A stretch of DNA of 64,000 nt, from NCBI GenBank assembly GCA_947504205.1, contig CANNGL010000002.1:434001-498000 (forward strand), in the 5' to 3' direction. This document shows, piece by piece, positions 26,443 to 34,765 of this stretch. The notes under the pieces were generated by a model that ran no database searches, was not told where the DNA came from, and saw only the letters and a list, made by a program, of their open reading frames with translations. The first letter of the stretch is position 1. Each line of letters begins with the position of its first letter. Made by a program: the position numbers and the translations under genes. The DNA comes from an uncultured Litoreibacter sp. GTDB taxonomy: Bacteria; Pseudomonadota; Alphaproteobacteria; Rhodobacterales; Rhodobacteraceae.

Positions 26443-27441
26443 TCACCCTTTTGAAAAGCGGAATTGTGTGTGTTGTGAATACGTTTCTCCGGGTCGCAGA
26501 ACAGGATCCGGAAAGCTCTCGTGGTTAACAGCATCTGGCCAGATTTGAGGCTCAAGCGCGATACCGGCATGGGCTGCATAGTGACGCCCTTCCAGACCCA
26601 ACACGGGTACGCCCAACTTGTACCCATCGTAGACCTGAATGCCGGGTTCTGTTGTCCAAATCTCCATCGAAAGATTGCTGGCGACGCTGCTGAGGCATCC
26701 CACCCGACGAATGTCTGTCTTAGTATCAGACAAGCAAAGGTTGTGGTCGATAATATCATCAGCCAAAACTGGCGCTGTTTTTCGAAAATCAAACCGGGTG
26801 CCGCCGACATCCCTTACTCTGCCCGTCGGGATGAAGTCTTCGTCCACTACAGTATAACGGGGCGCATCAAGCTGCAAATGATGCTCAGTCAGAGTGTTAA
26901 TTTCATCGAGCGACCAGTAGGAATGGTGCGCTATGTTGCAGAGTGTTGGCGCATCGGTGATAGCGGTAACCGCTATGTCAAATGTGCAGTTTACTTTGCA
27001 GCTGTAGGTGACCCGCGTGACCAGATTACCCGGAAATCCCATGTCACCATCGCGTTGCTCTATCTCCAGCGTGATATGATCCGGTCCAACATGCACTACG
27101 TCCCAAACGCGCTTGCCCATGCCTCTGGCGCCGCCGTGTAGCGTGTGCTTACCGATCTGGTTGCGGTCAGTTTCAAAGCGCTGATCATCGATCTCAAAAC
27201 TGCCACCGCCGATCCTGTTTGCGCAGCGGCCCGCGATGGCACCAAAAAACGGAGAATGGTTCAAGTAATGGTCAAACTCCTCAAATCCCAGCACCAACGG
27301 TGGCTCATGGCCATCAAGCCGGGCGTCCTGTACGACGGCGCCATAGGTGAGGACGTGCATGGTCAGACCACCGCCAGCGATAGTGAACCGTTCGACTTGT
27401 GCGCCGTCCGGCATCTGACCAAAAACCTCCCCAGTCATCAT
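26443..27441 (-). CDS. Aldose 1-epimerase (mutarotase)
   Basis: A 332-residue galactose-mutarotase-fold protein that interconverts sugar anomers in the cytosol. RCANRIGGGSF near residue 72, HTLHGGARG with a conserved His near residue 98, the active-site NIAHHSYWSLDE near residue 170 and the catalytic glutamate in LEPQIWPDAVNH near residue 300 are all present. E. coli's sulfoquinovose operon also contains a mutarotase of this type (YihR). ATG codons at 27441 and 27438 both overlap the upstream stop (ATGATGA), so translation is coupled. It could serve a galactoside or hexose as well. Confidence 0.85.
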   Translation of the reverse strand: MMTGEVFGQMPDGAQVERFTIAGGGLTMHVLTYGAVVQDARLDGHEPPLVLGFEEFDHYLNHSPFFGAIAGRCANRIGGGSFEIDDQRFETDRNQIGKHTLHGGARGMGKRVWDVVHVGPDHITLEIEQRDGDMGFPGNLVTRVTYSCKVNCTFDIAVTAITDAPTLCNIAHHSYWSLDEINTLTEHHLQLDAPRYTVVDEDFIPTGRVRDVGGTRFDFRKTAPVLADDIIDHNLCLSDTKTDIRRVGCLSSVASNLSMEIWTTEPGIQVYDGYKLGVPVLGLEGRHYAAHAGIALEPQIWPDAVNHESFPDPVLRPGETYSQHTQFRFSKG

Positions 27442-28538
27442 GGGCCTTTCCCCCTTAGATCAACCGATTGCCCAGAGCGCGCGCTTTCTTCAGCCGCTTC
27501 GCCAACCAAAACAGACCAGTAGCCATCCTCCAAACCGACTTCTGGCTGACCGGACCCCTTTCGCACAAGTTCCAAAAACCGCTCATGCTGGAAAAAAGTG
27601 GAGCCATGGTGATCACCCGCATTCAATATGCGGGGGTCCACGTGCACATCCTCGCGAATCTCTTCCTTCATAGCCCTGAGGGACATCACAAACTGAGCCC
27701 CGCGCTCTTTACCATCAGGCGCGAAGCGTGCTGGACCGGGAATGAAGGCTTCGCAACGCGCACGCTCCCCTGTGACAGCGATGCTTTCCTGCCAATATGA
27801 GCCCTCCGCGAACATGCACAGGTCGAGCATGCCGCGTGCGCCATTTTCGAAGTCGACGATCACGTAGGCGTTGTCCACGATATCAGGCATCTGACCCATA
27901 TACCGTTCGTCCCGGTGGTTCACATCCACACCGGCCGATGCGTAGACCCGCACAGGGTCGCTTTTCAGGATCAAACGCATAAGGTCCCAGAAGTGACAAC
28001 ATTTCTCGACCAAGGTGCCGCCGGTGCGAGCGTTAAAGCGGTTCCAATCATCAACTTTGGGCAGAAACGGGAAACGATGCTCCCGGATTGACATCATACG
28101 AGGTGTACCGGCTGCCCCTTGTTCAAGCGCCTGCAGCAGACGTTGTAGAGGCGGCATATAGCGATACTCCATGGCAACCCAGACCGGGGCTTTCCGTCCC
28201 TTCGCAATATTCAGCAGATCGCGGCTGTCTGCCGTCGTTGTTGCCAAAGGTTTTTCGACCAGGATTGGCTTATCAGTAGCCATAAGGTCCTGCAGAATGT
28301 TGGCGTGGAGGTCATTCGGCGCAGCGACAAGATAAACATCACAGAGATCCTGCGCGAGCAGCGTATCATAGCTCGAATAGGATTGGGCGCCGCCCGCCAA
28401 TGCTATGGCAGAACTACGCATCTCTTCATTCGGGTCAGCGATTGCTGCAACGCAAGCTCCGTCCAGCAGAGCAATGTTGCGAATATGCTCATGCCCCATC
28501 ATTCCAGCCCCAATCAGGCCATATCGTATCTCGCTCAT
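27438..28538 (-). CDS. Gfo/Idh/MocA-family NAD(P)-dependent oxidoreductase
   Basis: A 366-residue two-domain dehydrogenase. The N-terminal Rossmann fold has GLIGAGMMG at about residues 7-15, and the family motif EKP appears in LVEKPLATT near residue 95. The C-terminal alpha/beta domain carries the catalytic region (GTLVEKCCHFWDLMRL near residue 175, with a His). Members oxidise sugars, and some use a transient NAD oxidation to cleave glycosides. In this operon it could be an NAD-dependent sulfoquinovosidase of the recently described SqgA/GH188 type, or a plain sugar dehydrogenase. It overlaps its neighbours on both sides by four bases. Confidence 0.82.
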   Translation of the reverse strand: MSEIRYGLIGAGMMGHEHIRNIALLDGACVAAIADPNEEMRSSAIALAGGAQSYSSYDTLLAQDLCDVYLVAAPNDLHANILQDLMATDKPILVEKPLATTTADSRDLLNIAKGRKAPVWVAMEYRYMPPLQRLLQALEQGAAGTPRMMSIREHRFPFLPKVDDWNRFNARTGGTLVEKCCHFWDLMRLILKSDPVRVYASAGVDVNHRDERYMGQMPDIVDNAYVIVDFENGARGMLDLCMFAEGSYWQESIAVTGERARCEAFIPGPARFAPDGKERGAQFVMSLRAMKEEIREDVHVDPRILNAGDHHGSTFFQHERFLELVRKGSGQPEVGLEDGYWSVLVGEAAEESARSGQSVDLRGKGP

Positions 28539-29890
28539 TGCTGTCCCAGTTCGATGACGAGCAGGCCCATGCCGGCCGCGATCCCTTTCAGATCATCTTC
28601 GAAATCCCCATAGGCCAAGGCCATGTGATGCTCCAACCCACTGTTCATCACATCTCTCAGAACAGCCTTTGCGCCATGATCGAAACGCACAACACCTGAA
28701 GTTCCGGTAAAGGCCATATCCCGCTTGAGCATCTCTCCTCTGGCAAAGATGATCTTCGGCTCACCAAAGGCTTGCGACAATCGAAAGAACGTGACCCGTC
28801 CGGGCTTTAGCGTGAACTCGTATAGAAGTGCCTGTTTGCGGTTCGTATGCACCGTGGCCATAGGAACATCATCTGTCATAGAGACAGGTGCTTGCCCGCA
28901 GTGCCAGACGACGCCGGTATTGTCCTCAATGTCCATGTCCACCAGATCGGCCAGAAAGACAGGGGCATCTGCCACTTTCTGCAAAATTGCTTGAGTCACA
29001 GCGCCGTAGACATCGGCCTCACAGGCACATGGCACGCGCGCTTCGTTGAGCATACTGGCTGGACCACAAATCGCTCCGCCATATTCGGTGAAGGTTTCAG
29101 GCCAGCATCGGAGCGCAAAGGCATCATATCCCCCGTCTTGACGTAGCTTGTCCAATGCCGCTGCCAACCGAAGCGATCGGTTCAGCTCACCTACGTCCAT
29201 CTCCTTAAGGTTTGGAAGCTCCGCCGCCCTCGCCTCGTATGGAGCTACGGTGTCTGCAGGCAAAGCCTTTGCAGCCTCAAAAAGAGGCTCCAGTGTCATT
29301 TCCGTCACCTCGGCGCCTGTTAAGGCCTTCAGAGACTTCTTATCATAAGCACAGGTGTCAAACCCGGCGGGATGTTCCCCGATCCGAGCTATTTTCAGGT
29401 TTGAAATTGGCAGTTTTTGCTGCGCAGCATTTGAAGGCGTTCCGGCCATGGCTATGGCCTGCCGCTCACCCCCCAAAAGCTCTGCCAATTCATTCTGAAT
29501 TGCTGCGGAATTTGGATCTGCAAAAAGCCATCCGAAACCAATATCATTGACGCCCAAAGCGTGGCTCGCGAGATTTAGCCCACAGAATGCATTGAGACGG
29601 AGGCGACCACCCAACCGTGGTTCCGGGATAGCCCAAATCGCTATAGGGATATGGAGTTTTGCTGCTTCAACAACAAAAACAGCGTCTGTGAAAGTCACCT
29701 GCAAGATAAGCAGAAGATCTGCGCCTTTGACTTGCTCTAGCGCCTCAGAAGATGCTTCCATGAGAAGCTCGCGAGACCCGATGATCTCATGATCGGTCGC
29801 GTCAAGAGCCTGCAGCATACTGCGCAGCATTTCTTCAGCGAAAGGCACGTCAAATGTCGGACGACCTAGGGGCAGAATACCGATCTTCAT
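28535..29890 (-). CDS. L-fucose/L-arabinose isomerase-family sugar isomerase
   Basis: A 451-residue metal-dependent isomerase of the fucose isomerase superfamily (COG2407-like). The N-terminal half is the two-layer substrate region. The metal site lies in the second half, with RCWPETFTEYGG (E265) and PCACEADVYGAVTQ (E291, D293), and a conserved His in VVWHCGQAP near residue 335. It lies between the aldolase and Gfo/Idh genes. I infer aldose-to-ketose isomerisation of the operon's sugar, for instance sulfoquinovose to sulfofructose. I recall that the sulfo-EMP2 pathway uses an isomerase unlike YihS. Fucose or another deoxy sugar is the main alternative. Confidence 0.75.
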   Translation of the reverse strand: MKIGILPLGRPTFDVPFAEEMLRSMLQALDATDHEIIGSRELLMEASSEALEQVKGADLLLILQVTFTDAVFVVEAAKLHIPIAIWAIPEPRLGGRLRLNAFCGLNLASHALGVNDIGFGWLFADPNSAAIQNELAELLGGERQAIAMAGTPSNAAQQKLPISNLKIARIGEHPAGFDTCAYDKKSLKALTGAEVTEMTLEPLFEAAKALPADTVAPYEARAAELPNLKEMDVGELNRSLRLAAALDKLRQDGGYDAFALRCWPETFTEYGGAICGPASMLNEARVPCACEADVYGAVTQAILQKVADAPVFLADLVDMDIEDNTGVVWHCGQAPVSMTDDVPMATVHTNRKQALLYEFTLKPGRVTFFRLSQAFGEPKIIFARGEMLKRDMAFTGTSGVVRFDHGAKAVLRDVMNSGLEHHMALAYGDFEDDLKGIAAGMGLLVIELGQQ

Positions 29891-29893
29891 AAT

Positions 29894-30919
29894 TCAGATA
29901 CCCTCATATGCGGTCCGGAATGAGGCATTCGCCGGTGCAAAGCCCGCGCCAGCTGAGCCAAACACTGCATGAGTATGCCAAGGCTTGGCTTTGGCATCCG
30001 CAAGGGACGAAATTTCCGCCATGTAGGACGCGCTTTCCCCGCGCAAGCCGTTCTCAATCGCTGACCAGTCCGGGTAGGCGCTGAAGGCATCTAGCCAGAT
30101 AGCCCGCCCCGCAAGAAATCCGGAAGCACCCGCCGAAAAAGCATGCTCAAGGACTTGCTTAAATTCAGGTTTGCCCGCACCGGCAGACAACATCACCCAA
30201 GGCCGACCGGCAAGCCGGCCCATCTCATCAAATAATGCCTGAACGCCGTCAGCCTCAAAAATATCCTTCCCAGCTACCGGACTCTCCAACTTGAATACGT
30301 CCACACCGAAATCAGGATGTGCAAACTCTTCGACCGATTTCAACACGTCATCTGAGCGTTTCGTATTCATTTCCGTGTATTCTTGCGTCTGTTCAGCATC
30401 GCTGGATAGCGGATAGACCAGCAGCTCAAACAGGAACGGGATATCATACTTCGCGCAGGCGTCGCCGATGCGCTTAGTCCAATCCTTTTGATGCTGATTG
30501 ATCGACGGGTCAGCATCTGGGCGATACCAGGCCAACACTTTAACGGCATCGCCGCCCATACGCTTGATCTTGCCCACCGACCAGTTGTCTATCGTTGCAG
30601 AGTATCGCCCGCTGCCTGTGTCTTCGAATACCGAGTCTTCAAGCGTCACAATCAACCCTTTAGTTGGCGAAAGGTGCTTCAATCCTACCGGCACAGCATA
30701 ATGAGGATCTAACAGCATTGCGGAAGAGGCAGATTGCAGGTGCTCGACAAGCATTGCCTTGAAGCGCGCAACGTCCTCATAGGGCGCTTCATCAGTTCCG
30801 TGATGCGCGGCAATCGGGCCTTTAATGGGCGGGCGCTGATCGACCGCTGTCATTTTGAATAGCCCGTTCGCATCGGCCATGCGCCGCATGCCCCAGAGCT
30901 TACCTGCTGTGAGGGTCAT
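29894..30919 (-). CDS. Class I aldolase of the LacD/YihT family; candidate sulfofructose-1-phosphate aldolase
   Basis: A 341-residue TIM-barrel aldolase. DVFKLESPVAG places the Schiff-base lysine at K210, matching the DLYKVEMP segment of YihT as I remember it. GFLAGRAIW at 267-275 matches GFLAGRAVW, where an arginine contacts the phosphate or sulfonate. AVDQRP near residue 25 is also shared. LacD cleaves tagatose 1,6-bisphosphate and YihT cleaves 6-deoxy-6-sulfofructose 1-phosphate to DHAP and sulfolactaldehyde. The neighbouring YihV-like kinase makes the second reaction attractive. It starts one base inside the kinase stop (TGATG). Confidence 0.8.
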   Translation of the reverse strand: MTLTAGKLWGMRRMADANGLFKMTAVDQRPPIKGPIAAHHGTDEAPYEDVARFKAMLVEHLQSASSAMLLDPHYAVPVGLKHLSPTKGLIVTLEDSVFEDTGSGRYSATIDNWSVGKIKRMGGDAVKVLAWYRPDADPSINQHQKDWTKRIGDACAKYDIPFLFELLVYPLSSDAEQTQEYTEMNTKRSDDVLKSVEEFAHPDFGVDVFKLESPVAGKDIFEADGVQALFDEMGRLAGRPWVMLSAGAGKPEFKQVLEHAFSAGASGFLAGRAIWLDAFSAYPDWSAIENGLRGESASYMAEISSLADAKAKPWHTHAVFGSAGAGFAPANASFRTAYEGI

Positions 30920-31794
30920 CAGTTCTGTCCTTCCAGAAAATTCTCAACTGTTTCTCGGTTCGGAGCGGCTTTTCGGCCACCCAACCCCGTGCATTTCAAT
31001 GCCGCCGCCGCCGAAGCGAAGCGCATCGCATTTTCTTCGTCAGCGCCCTCAGCAAGACGCAAGGCGAATGCCCCGTGCCAAACGTCACCGGCGCCAAGCG
31101 TGTCCTTCACATCAACCGAAAAACCCGCTTGTTCGCGTATCCCATCACTAATCCAGGCCACGCCATCACCACCGCGCGTTACAGCAACGAAACCGGCTAA
31201 TTCTTTGGCCGCCTGCACCAAGGCAGGGCGCCAATCCGGAATTCCGGTAAAAGCCGCAAGCCCTTGTTCTGAGAAGACCACATGGCTGGCAGAGGCTGCC
31301 AATTCAATCGGAACGGGAGCCTCGCCATCCAATATAGTCGGCACACCAAGCGCATTGCCCAATTCGAAAACCAAGTGTGCCGCTTCAGGCCAACGCGTAT
31401 CGGCCAGAACCGCATCACATCTTAGGTCAAAGCTGCTTGGATCACGCGCCAGCCCGTTCCCGCGAAACGCCATGATCTGCCGCTCTCCTGCGGCATCGAC
31501 ATAGACGGAGGAAACAGCCGATCGGCCACCTTCCGCCAAGTCGCACAAACTGCAATCGACACCTTCGCCGGTGAGGTCTGTCAAAACGGTTTGCGCGACC
31601 TCATCGCGACCAAAATGTGCAAGAAGCTGAGCTTCACCACCAAGCCGTGCAATTGCGACCGCTGCATTAGCGGCACACCCACCGCCCACTACCTCGACTG
31701 TATTCGCCTGATACTTCTGGGCCAACTGCGGCAGGTGCTCCATCTGATAGACGAAATCAAGCACCGCTGATCCTGCAATCATCACCTGCGCCAT
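30919..31794 (-). CDS. PfkB-family sugar kinase resembling sulfofructose kinase YihV
   Basis: A 291-residue ribokinase-fold kinase. GGGCAANAAVAIARLGG (37-53) and the anion-hole motif DTLGAGDVWHGAF (231-243) define the family. Against YihV as recalled, the resemblance is broad: EVxGGG, VLADxRW, FSExGLA, VDVxDTxGAGDVxHGA and AALKCT all recur. K27 and R134 stand where YihV has the sulfonate-binding K27 and R138, while its N109 appears replaced by Ala. I chose ATG 31794, not the TTG at 31797, which is next to the stop of the upstream cytochrome gene. It should phosphorylate the ketose C1 hydroxyl. Confidence 0.82.
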   Translation of the reverse strand: MAQVMIAGSAVLDFVYQMEHLPQLAQKYQANTVEVVGGGCAANAAVAIARLGGEAQLLAHFGRDEVAQTVLTDLTGEGVDCSLCDLAEGGRSAVSSVYVDAAGERQIMAFRGNGLARDPSSFDLRCDAVLADTRWPEAAHLVFELGNALGVPTILDGEAPVPIELAASASHVVFSEQGLAAFTGIPDWRPALVQAAKELAGFVAVTRGGDGVAWISDGIREQAGFSVDVKDTLGAGDVWHGAFALRLAEGADEENAMRFASAAAALKCTGLGGRKAAPNRETVENFLEGQN

Positions 31795-31797
31795 CAA

Positions 31798-33090
31798 TCA
31801 ATCAACTCTCAAGCCGCTGGGGACGGTCTCAGGACGGCCCAACCTGCCAAATCGGCTCGCAGCGCCAGTGAGTGAGTTTAAGAAAGCCACCAGATCGGAA
31901 ACCTCTGCGTCACTCAACGCAATAGGGGCTATATCCAAAACAGCTTCTTGCCGGGCCATTTCGCGAACGTCTGCCCGTATTACAAAATCGATTTGTTCAA
32001 GCCATGGAACCTTTGGCAACTTCGCCATTTCGGTTGTCCACGTCAATCGTGCCGCAATGGGGTCGAGATGGTGGCGAATAATGCCCTCCAGCGTTGGATA
32101 AGCCCCGTTATGTCCGTAGGGTGCTGTCAGCGCGACGTTTCGCAGCGACGGTGTTCGAAAGCGATATGCGTCATCCAGATTGCTGCTTTCGGCCATCCGC
32201 CCGGTGTCACGGGGGATAGGATCAAATTGCCTTGTACGCCCTGGCCCGAAAGCAGGCAAACCTATGGCATGAAACTGATGATCAGTTTGGAATGGTCCAG
32301 AATGACAATCTGAACAACCAGCTTTGCCGTAGAATAAATCTACACCACGAATTTGTGCCCCGCTTAGCCCACCCTTTCCGGAAAGATAGGCATCAAAGGG
32401 ACTGTCGAAGCTACGCCATTCAGACGCCATAAAAGCAGCCAGTGCGTTGGCGACATGTGTTATGTCGATTGCCTCGGGTTGTACATCAAAAGCGTCGGAA
32501 AGCGAGGTGGCATAATGCGGAATGCCTCGGACCCGCTTCGCGATTATGGGCCACGCCATATCAATGCGATCGTGGATTGCCCCTGCGATTTCGTTTTCTT
32601 TCGGGTTGCCAGCCATTTCGAACTGCGCGGTCATGGGAAACAAGGCCTGAGCGGCCAGAAGCGAGTCCAAGCCATCAGGTAGGAATTCTTCCGCCGGGGA
32701 GTTAATGCCGACCTCGTAGTCGGTGGATGCGCTGACCCGTCCGTCGTGAAAAAATATGCGAAACTCTTTCGCGCCGATGTTCCACAAGGCGGGCGCATGG
32801 CGCGGCACGCGCTTCTTGATGGCGTTTTCACCCGGCTCCGCAATCCGGTTGGGGCCGACGCCAACACCACCCTCACCAATTCCGAGCGACACGCCATCGG
32901 CAGAGAAATGGTCGTGATGATGGCAAGTGCCGCACGAAATATTGCGGTTTCCGGACAGAATAGGGTCATAAAATAGCAGCCGACCCACCTCAGACTTCTC
33001 GGCGTCTATTGCCGGGAACATGTCCGGCGTAATTGGCACTGGCTCCGCGCTTGCAGCCCCTGCCATGCCGAGACAAACTGCGCTCAACAC
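31798..33090 (-). CDS. Di-haem cytochrome c peroxidase / MauG-family protein
   Basis: A probable periplasmic di-haem protein of about 430 residues from a GTG at 33090, chosen to include the secretion-like stretch that ends GAASA before EPVPITPD. The two haem motifs are CGTCH (C53-H57) and CSDCH (C259-H263). The spacing and the FHDGR and GPNR stretches are those of bacterial cytochrome c peroxidase/MauG proteins. The N-region lacks basic residues and has no obvious ribosome site, so the start is uncertain. Its TGA is three bases before the kinase ATG, tying it to the sugar operon. Possible roles are peroxide removal or radical maturation of a partner. Confidence 0.75.
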   Translation of the reverse strand: MLSAVCLGMAGAASAEPVPITPDMFPAIDAEKSEVGRLLFYDPILSGNRNISCGTCHHHDHFSADGVSLGIGEGGVGVGPNRIAEPGENAIKKRVPRHAPALWNIGAKEFRIFFHDGRVSASTDYEVGINSPAEEFLPDGLDSLLAAQALFPMTAQFEMAGNPKENEIAGAIHDRIDMAWPIIAKRVRGIPHYATSLSDAFDVQPEAIDITHVANALAAFMASEWRSFDSPFDAYLSGKGGLSGAQIRGVDLFYGKAGCSDCHSGPFQTDHQFHAIGLPAFGPGRTRQFDPIPRDTGRMAESSNLDDAYRFRTPSLRNVALTAPYGHNGAYPTLEGIIRHHLDPIAARLTWTTEMAKLPKVPWLEQIDFVIRADVREMARQEAVLDIAPIALSDAEVSDLVAFLNSLTGAASRFGRLGRPETVPSGLRVD

Positions 33091-33102
33091 GGAGGCATTC
33101 TT

Positions 33103-33573
33103 ATGCGGTTTATTGTTGTGGCCCTTGCGCTGCTGAGCAGCCCGGCTCTGGCCGATATCGAAGCAGCGCGCGACTTGATGGAGGCCAATAAATTCGAAGA
33201 GGCGCGAGAGGCGCTTTGGCCTGCGGCCCGGTCGGGCAATGCCGACGCAGAAGAGCTTATCGGCGTCATGTACGCCTTGGGCCTTGGCGTCGAAAAGGAC
33301 CCCGTACGGGCTTTTGAATGGTACTTGCGCAGCGCTATGAAAGGCCATCCCGGCGCACAATCGGGCGTTGGTTGGTACTACGAAGTCGGCATTGGCATGC
33401 CCGCACCCGACCTGACCCGCGCTTATATGTGGTACGCACTGTCCGCTATTGGCGGAGACCCGGACGCGGCCATCAGCCAGGAAGAGGTGGTCAAGAAGAT
33501 GACGCAAGAAGAGATTGATCACGCGCATAAGCTGATCGCCGATTATAAGGTTTGGATGTATCCGTTCCGGTAA
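33103..33573 (+). CDS. Secreted Sel1-repeat protein
   Basis: A 156-residue protein with a good signal peptide (MRFIVVALALLSSPALA, cut about residue 17). About three Sel1/TPR-like helical repeats follow, including ADAEELIGVMYALGLGVEKD, HPGAQSGVGWYYEVGIG and TRAYMWYALSAIGG. Such repeats mediate protein contacts in the periplasm. GGAGG stands seven bases before the ATG. It is the only plus-strand gene in this region, and its start is only 12 bases from the divergent cytochrome start. It may work with the di-haem protein, but it could be independent. Confidence 0.8.
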   Translation: MRFIVVALALLSSPALADIEAARDLMEANKFEEAREALWPAARSGNADAEELIGVMYALGLGVEKDPVRAFEWYLRSAMKGHPGAQSGVGWYYEVGIGMPAPDLTRAYMWYALSAIGGDPDAAISQEEVVKKMTQEEIDHAHKLIADYKVWMYPFR

Positions 33574-33664
33574 TCAGGAGAGCCTGTCTGAATTCACAGA
33601 TATGTTCACCAAATCACCGGAGGTGACGTCGACGGGCCAGTCGAAAACCGGCCCGCCGGATAAT

Positions 33665-34738
33665 TTAATTGAAGTCTGCCGCGCGTGCTGCCGCGATATC
33701 TTCTTCGGCAGTTGCAACAGCTGCAGTCAAAGCATCAAACGCGGCCTCGCCACCGTCAACATTAGCTTTGAACCAATCATAAACTGGTGCAGCCGCTTCC
33801 TTGAATGCAGCCTTTTCGTCAGGCGTCGGCACATAGAGATCGCCACCTGCTGCAGCGAAGTCCTGATAAGCTTGGATGGACTTACGCTTCGGCGATGCAA
33901 AAGTCGCCTGCTGCAGTTGATAAAATCCGTCCACGATGACCTGCTTCATGGCATCATCCAGGCCTGCAAAACGCTCGTTATTCATGAACCAGAGCGCGCC
34001 CATATAGGCGTGACCGTCCAGCGTAACGTATTTAAGACCGGCATCTGGAAACTTCATATTCATGATGTCGGTGATGCCATTCTTGGAGCCCTCAACGACG
34101 CCTGTCTGAAACGACGTAAACAGTTCGGGCCACGGAATCGGCGTTGGTGCGGCTCCGAGCGCTTTTACCAGCTCCTGCGGCAGGTCGGCTACGACCGTCC
34201 GAATTTTCAAGCCTTCCATGTCGGCAGGCGCTTGAACACGGCGCTGCGTGTTCGCAAAGTTACGCCAGCCACCGGTGTTGCCGATAGTCATCAAGCGGAT
34301 GGCATCACCGGAAGCTTCACGCACCATTTTCTGCATCTCTGTGGTGAAAGCTGATCCATTCGCCAAGGCAGCTTCAGCAACGCGATCATCCGACATCAAA
34401 TATGGCAGATCGAGGACTTGAACGAAGGGGAAGATGCCAGAGACACCACCTGAAGTGGAGACATAGACATCAATAGTGCCATCGCCGACGCCCTGCAGGC
34501 ACTCCGCACCGTTGCCGCAAAGTTGAGTGCCGATAAACAGCTCCACATTGATTGCGCCGTTTGACGCTTGCTCAACATAGTTTTTGAAAACTACGAGGCC
34601 GTCATAGTCCTCATCGTTTTCGTTGGAGTTCGCGGTTGCACGAATGGTCATTGCGTGACCATCTGCATAAGCCGCGAACGTGCTACCAGCCAGCATGGCT
34701 GCCGCAGCCACCGACTTGATTACAGTTCCGAATTTCAT
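33665..34738 (-). CDS. TRAP transporter solute-binding protein (DctP family)
   Basis: A 357-residue periplasmic binding protein with a signal peptide (basic MKFGTVIK, hydrophobic Ala-rich core, cut near residue 25 before DGHAM). The DctP arginine that binds an anionic group is probably in GLKIRTVVADLPQE, and the WPELFTSFQTGVVEG segment is standard for the family. It follows dctQ and dctM in one minus-strand operon. DctP proteins usually bind carboxylates or other anions. The neighbourhood suggests a sulfonated sugar or its glycoside, but a sugar acid is possible. Confidence 0.85.
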   Translation of the reverse strand: MKFGTVIKSVAAAAMLAGSTFAAYADGHAMTIRATANSNENDEDYDGLVVFKNYVEQASNGAINVELFIGTQLCGNGAECLQGVGDGTIDVYVSTSGGVSGIFPFVQVLDLPYLMSDDRVAEAALANGSAFTTEMQKMVREASGDAIRLMTIGNTGGWRNFANTQRRVQAPADMEGLKIRTVVADLPQELVKALGAAPTPIPWPELFTSFQTGVVEGSKNGITDIMNMKFPDAGLKYVTLDGHAYMGALWFMNNERFAGLDDAMKQVIVDGFYQLQQATFASPKRKSIQAYQDFAAAGGDLYVPTPDEKAAFKEAAAPVYDWFKANVDGGEAAFDALTAAVATAEEDIAAARAADFN

Positions 34739-34765
34739 GGTTTTCCTCCCTTTTGGAACATCAGT

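Noticed and set aside
33091-33528. N-terminal extension of the di-haem cytochrome frame through sel1
   Set aside because: The extension is the antisense of sel1 and precedes the secretion-like signal. It shows no domain, so the start was set at the GTG at 33090.
33633-33655. CGGGCC/GGCCCG hairpin between sel1 and dctP as a terminator
   Set aside because: The stem has only six pairs, an 11-base loop and no T-run on either strand, so it is too weak to report as a feature.
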